A stretch of DNA of 7,115 nucleotides from JABFRZ01 sp031413955 (GTDB lineage: Bacteria > Planctomycetota > UBA1135 > GCA-002686595): the NCBI GenBank assembly GCA_031413955.1, contig JANOGB010000104.1, positions 1 to 7,115 on the forward strand, written 5' to 3'. Shown in pieces: positions 7,051-7,115 of the stretch. The position numbers and the translations under genes were made by a program. The notes under the pieces were generated by a model. The model did no database searches, was not told where the DNA came from, and was given only the letters and a program-made list of their open reading frames with translations. Each line of letters starts with the position of its first letter. Within the stretch, counting starts at the first letter, position 1.

Positions 7051-7115
7051 TCACGTCCGCCGGTAATCGAACTCGGGTCGCAGCGGCGTGCCGTAACACT
7101 TCAGAGCGCCCTTCT
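7051..7115 (-). CDS. boxC: C-terminal end of probable BoxC (2,3-epoxybenzoyl-CoA dihydrolase), cut by window edge
   Basis: The minus strand is open from the window edge to TGA at 7053-7051 and ends ...KGALKCYGTPLRPEFDYRRT. BoxC proteins, as I recall them, end with a similar GALK-YG-(about five residues)-FD--R- pattern. Position directly upstream of boxB on the same strand fits the box gene clusters, where boxC is commonly adjacent. BoxC, an enoyl-CoA hydratase/isomerase-superfamily enzyme, converts the epoxide to 3,4-dehydroadipyl-CoA semialdehyde and formate. Only about 20 residues are visible and no catalytic region is present, so the call rests on the tail motif and on context. It is separated from boxB by 195 bases, mostly the inverted repeat at 6874-7027. 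Confidence 0.65.
   Translation of the reverse strand, partial: KGALKCYGTPLRPEFDYRRT

Overview
The window is GC-rich bacterial DNA with four densely packed protein genes, the tail of a fifth, and a set of long inverted repeats around one of them. No tRNA, rRNA, CRISPR array, transposase or phage gene is visible. The taxon cannot be fixed from this window. The high GC, a secreted lipoprotein of about 860 residues, membrane-anchored SGNH paralogs, and repeats rich in CACAGAGG/CACGGAG words suggest an environmental Gram-negative lineage, for example Planctomycetota or Myxococcota. That is an impression, not a demonstration.

Layout. Positions 60-2365 (+) hold two tandem, clearly paralogous, membrane-anchored SGNH/GDSL-hydrolase-like proteins, 11 bases apart if the second begins at its best-supported TTG start. 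They converge on a minus-strand gene at 2421-5003 for a large predicted lipoprotein of unknown function. A short hairpin and a 26-base pure-purine tract lie in the 55-base gap between the convergent stops. A 436-base gene-free stretch (5004-5439) follows; it holds three small hairpins and a composite inverted-repeat element with an extra third arm. boxB (5440-6855, minus) encodes the diiron subunit of benzoyl-CoA 2,3-epoxidase, with all six expected iron ligands in register. Upstream of boxB sits a 154-base, almost perfect inverted repeat (6874-7027). Beyond it, the last codons of a minus-strand gene (7051-7115) look like the end of boxC.

How the genes fit together. boxC and boxB belong to the aerobic CoA-thioester ('box') route of benzoate breakdown. 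BoxB with the reductase BoxA epoxidises benzoyl-CoA, and BoxC opens the ring of the epoxide. They appear co-oriented, with boxC upstream. The SGNH pair and the lipoprotein are cell-envelope proteins with no evident link to benzoate.

The most unusual structure is the repeat system. Two related inverted-repeat elements bracket boxB: one lies between boxC and boxB, the other just after the boxB stop. They share an exact 20-base direct repeat (5393-5412 and 6881-6900) that could delete boxB by recombination. They could also shape boxCB mRNA ends and the relative expression of the two genes. I found no convincing evidence for a wholly new multi-gene system here.
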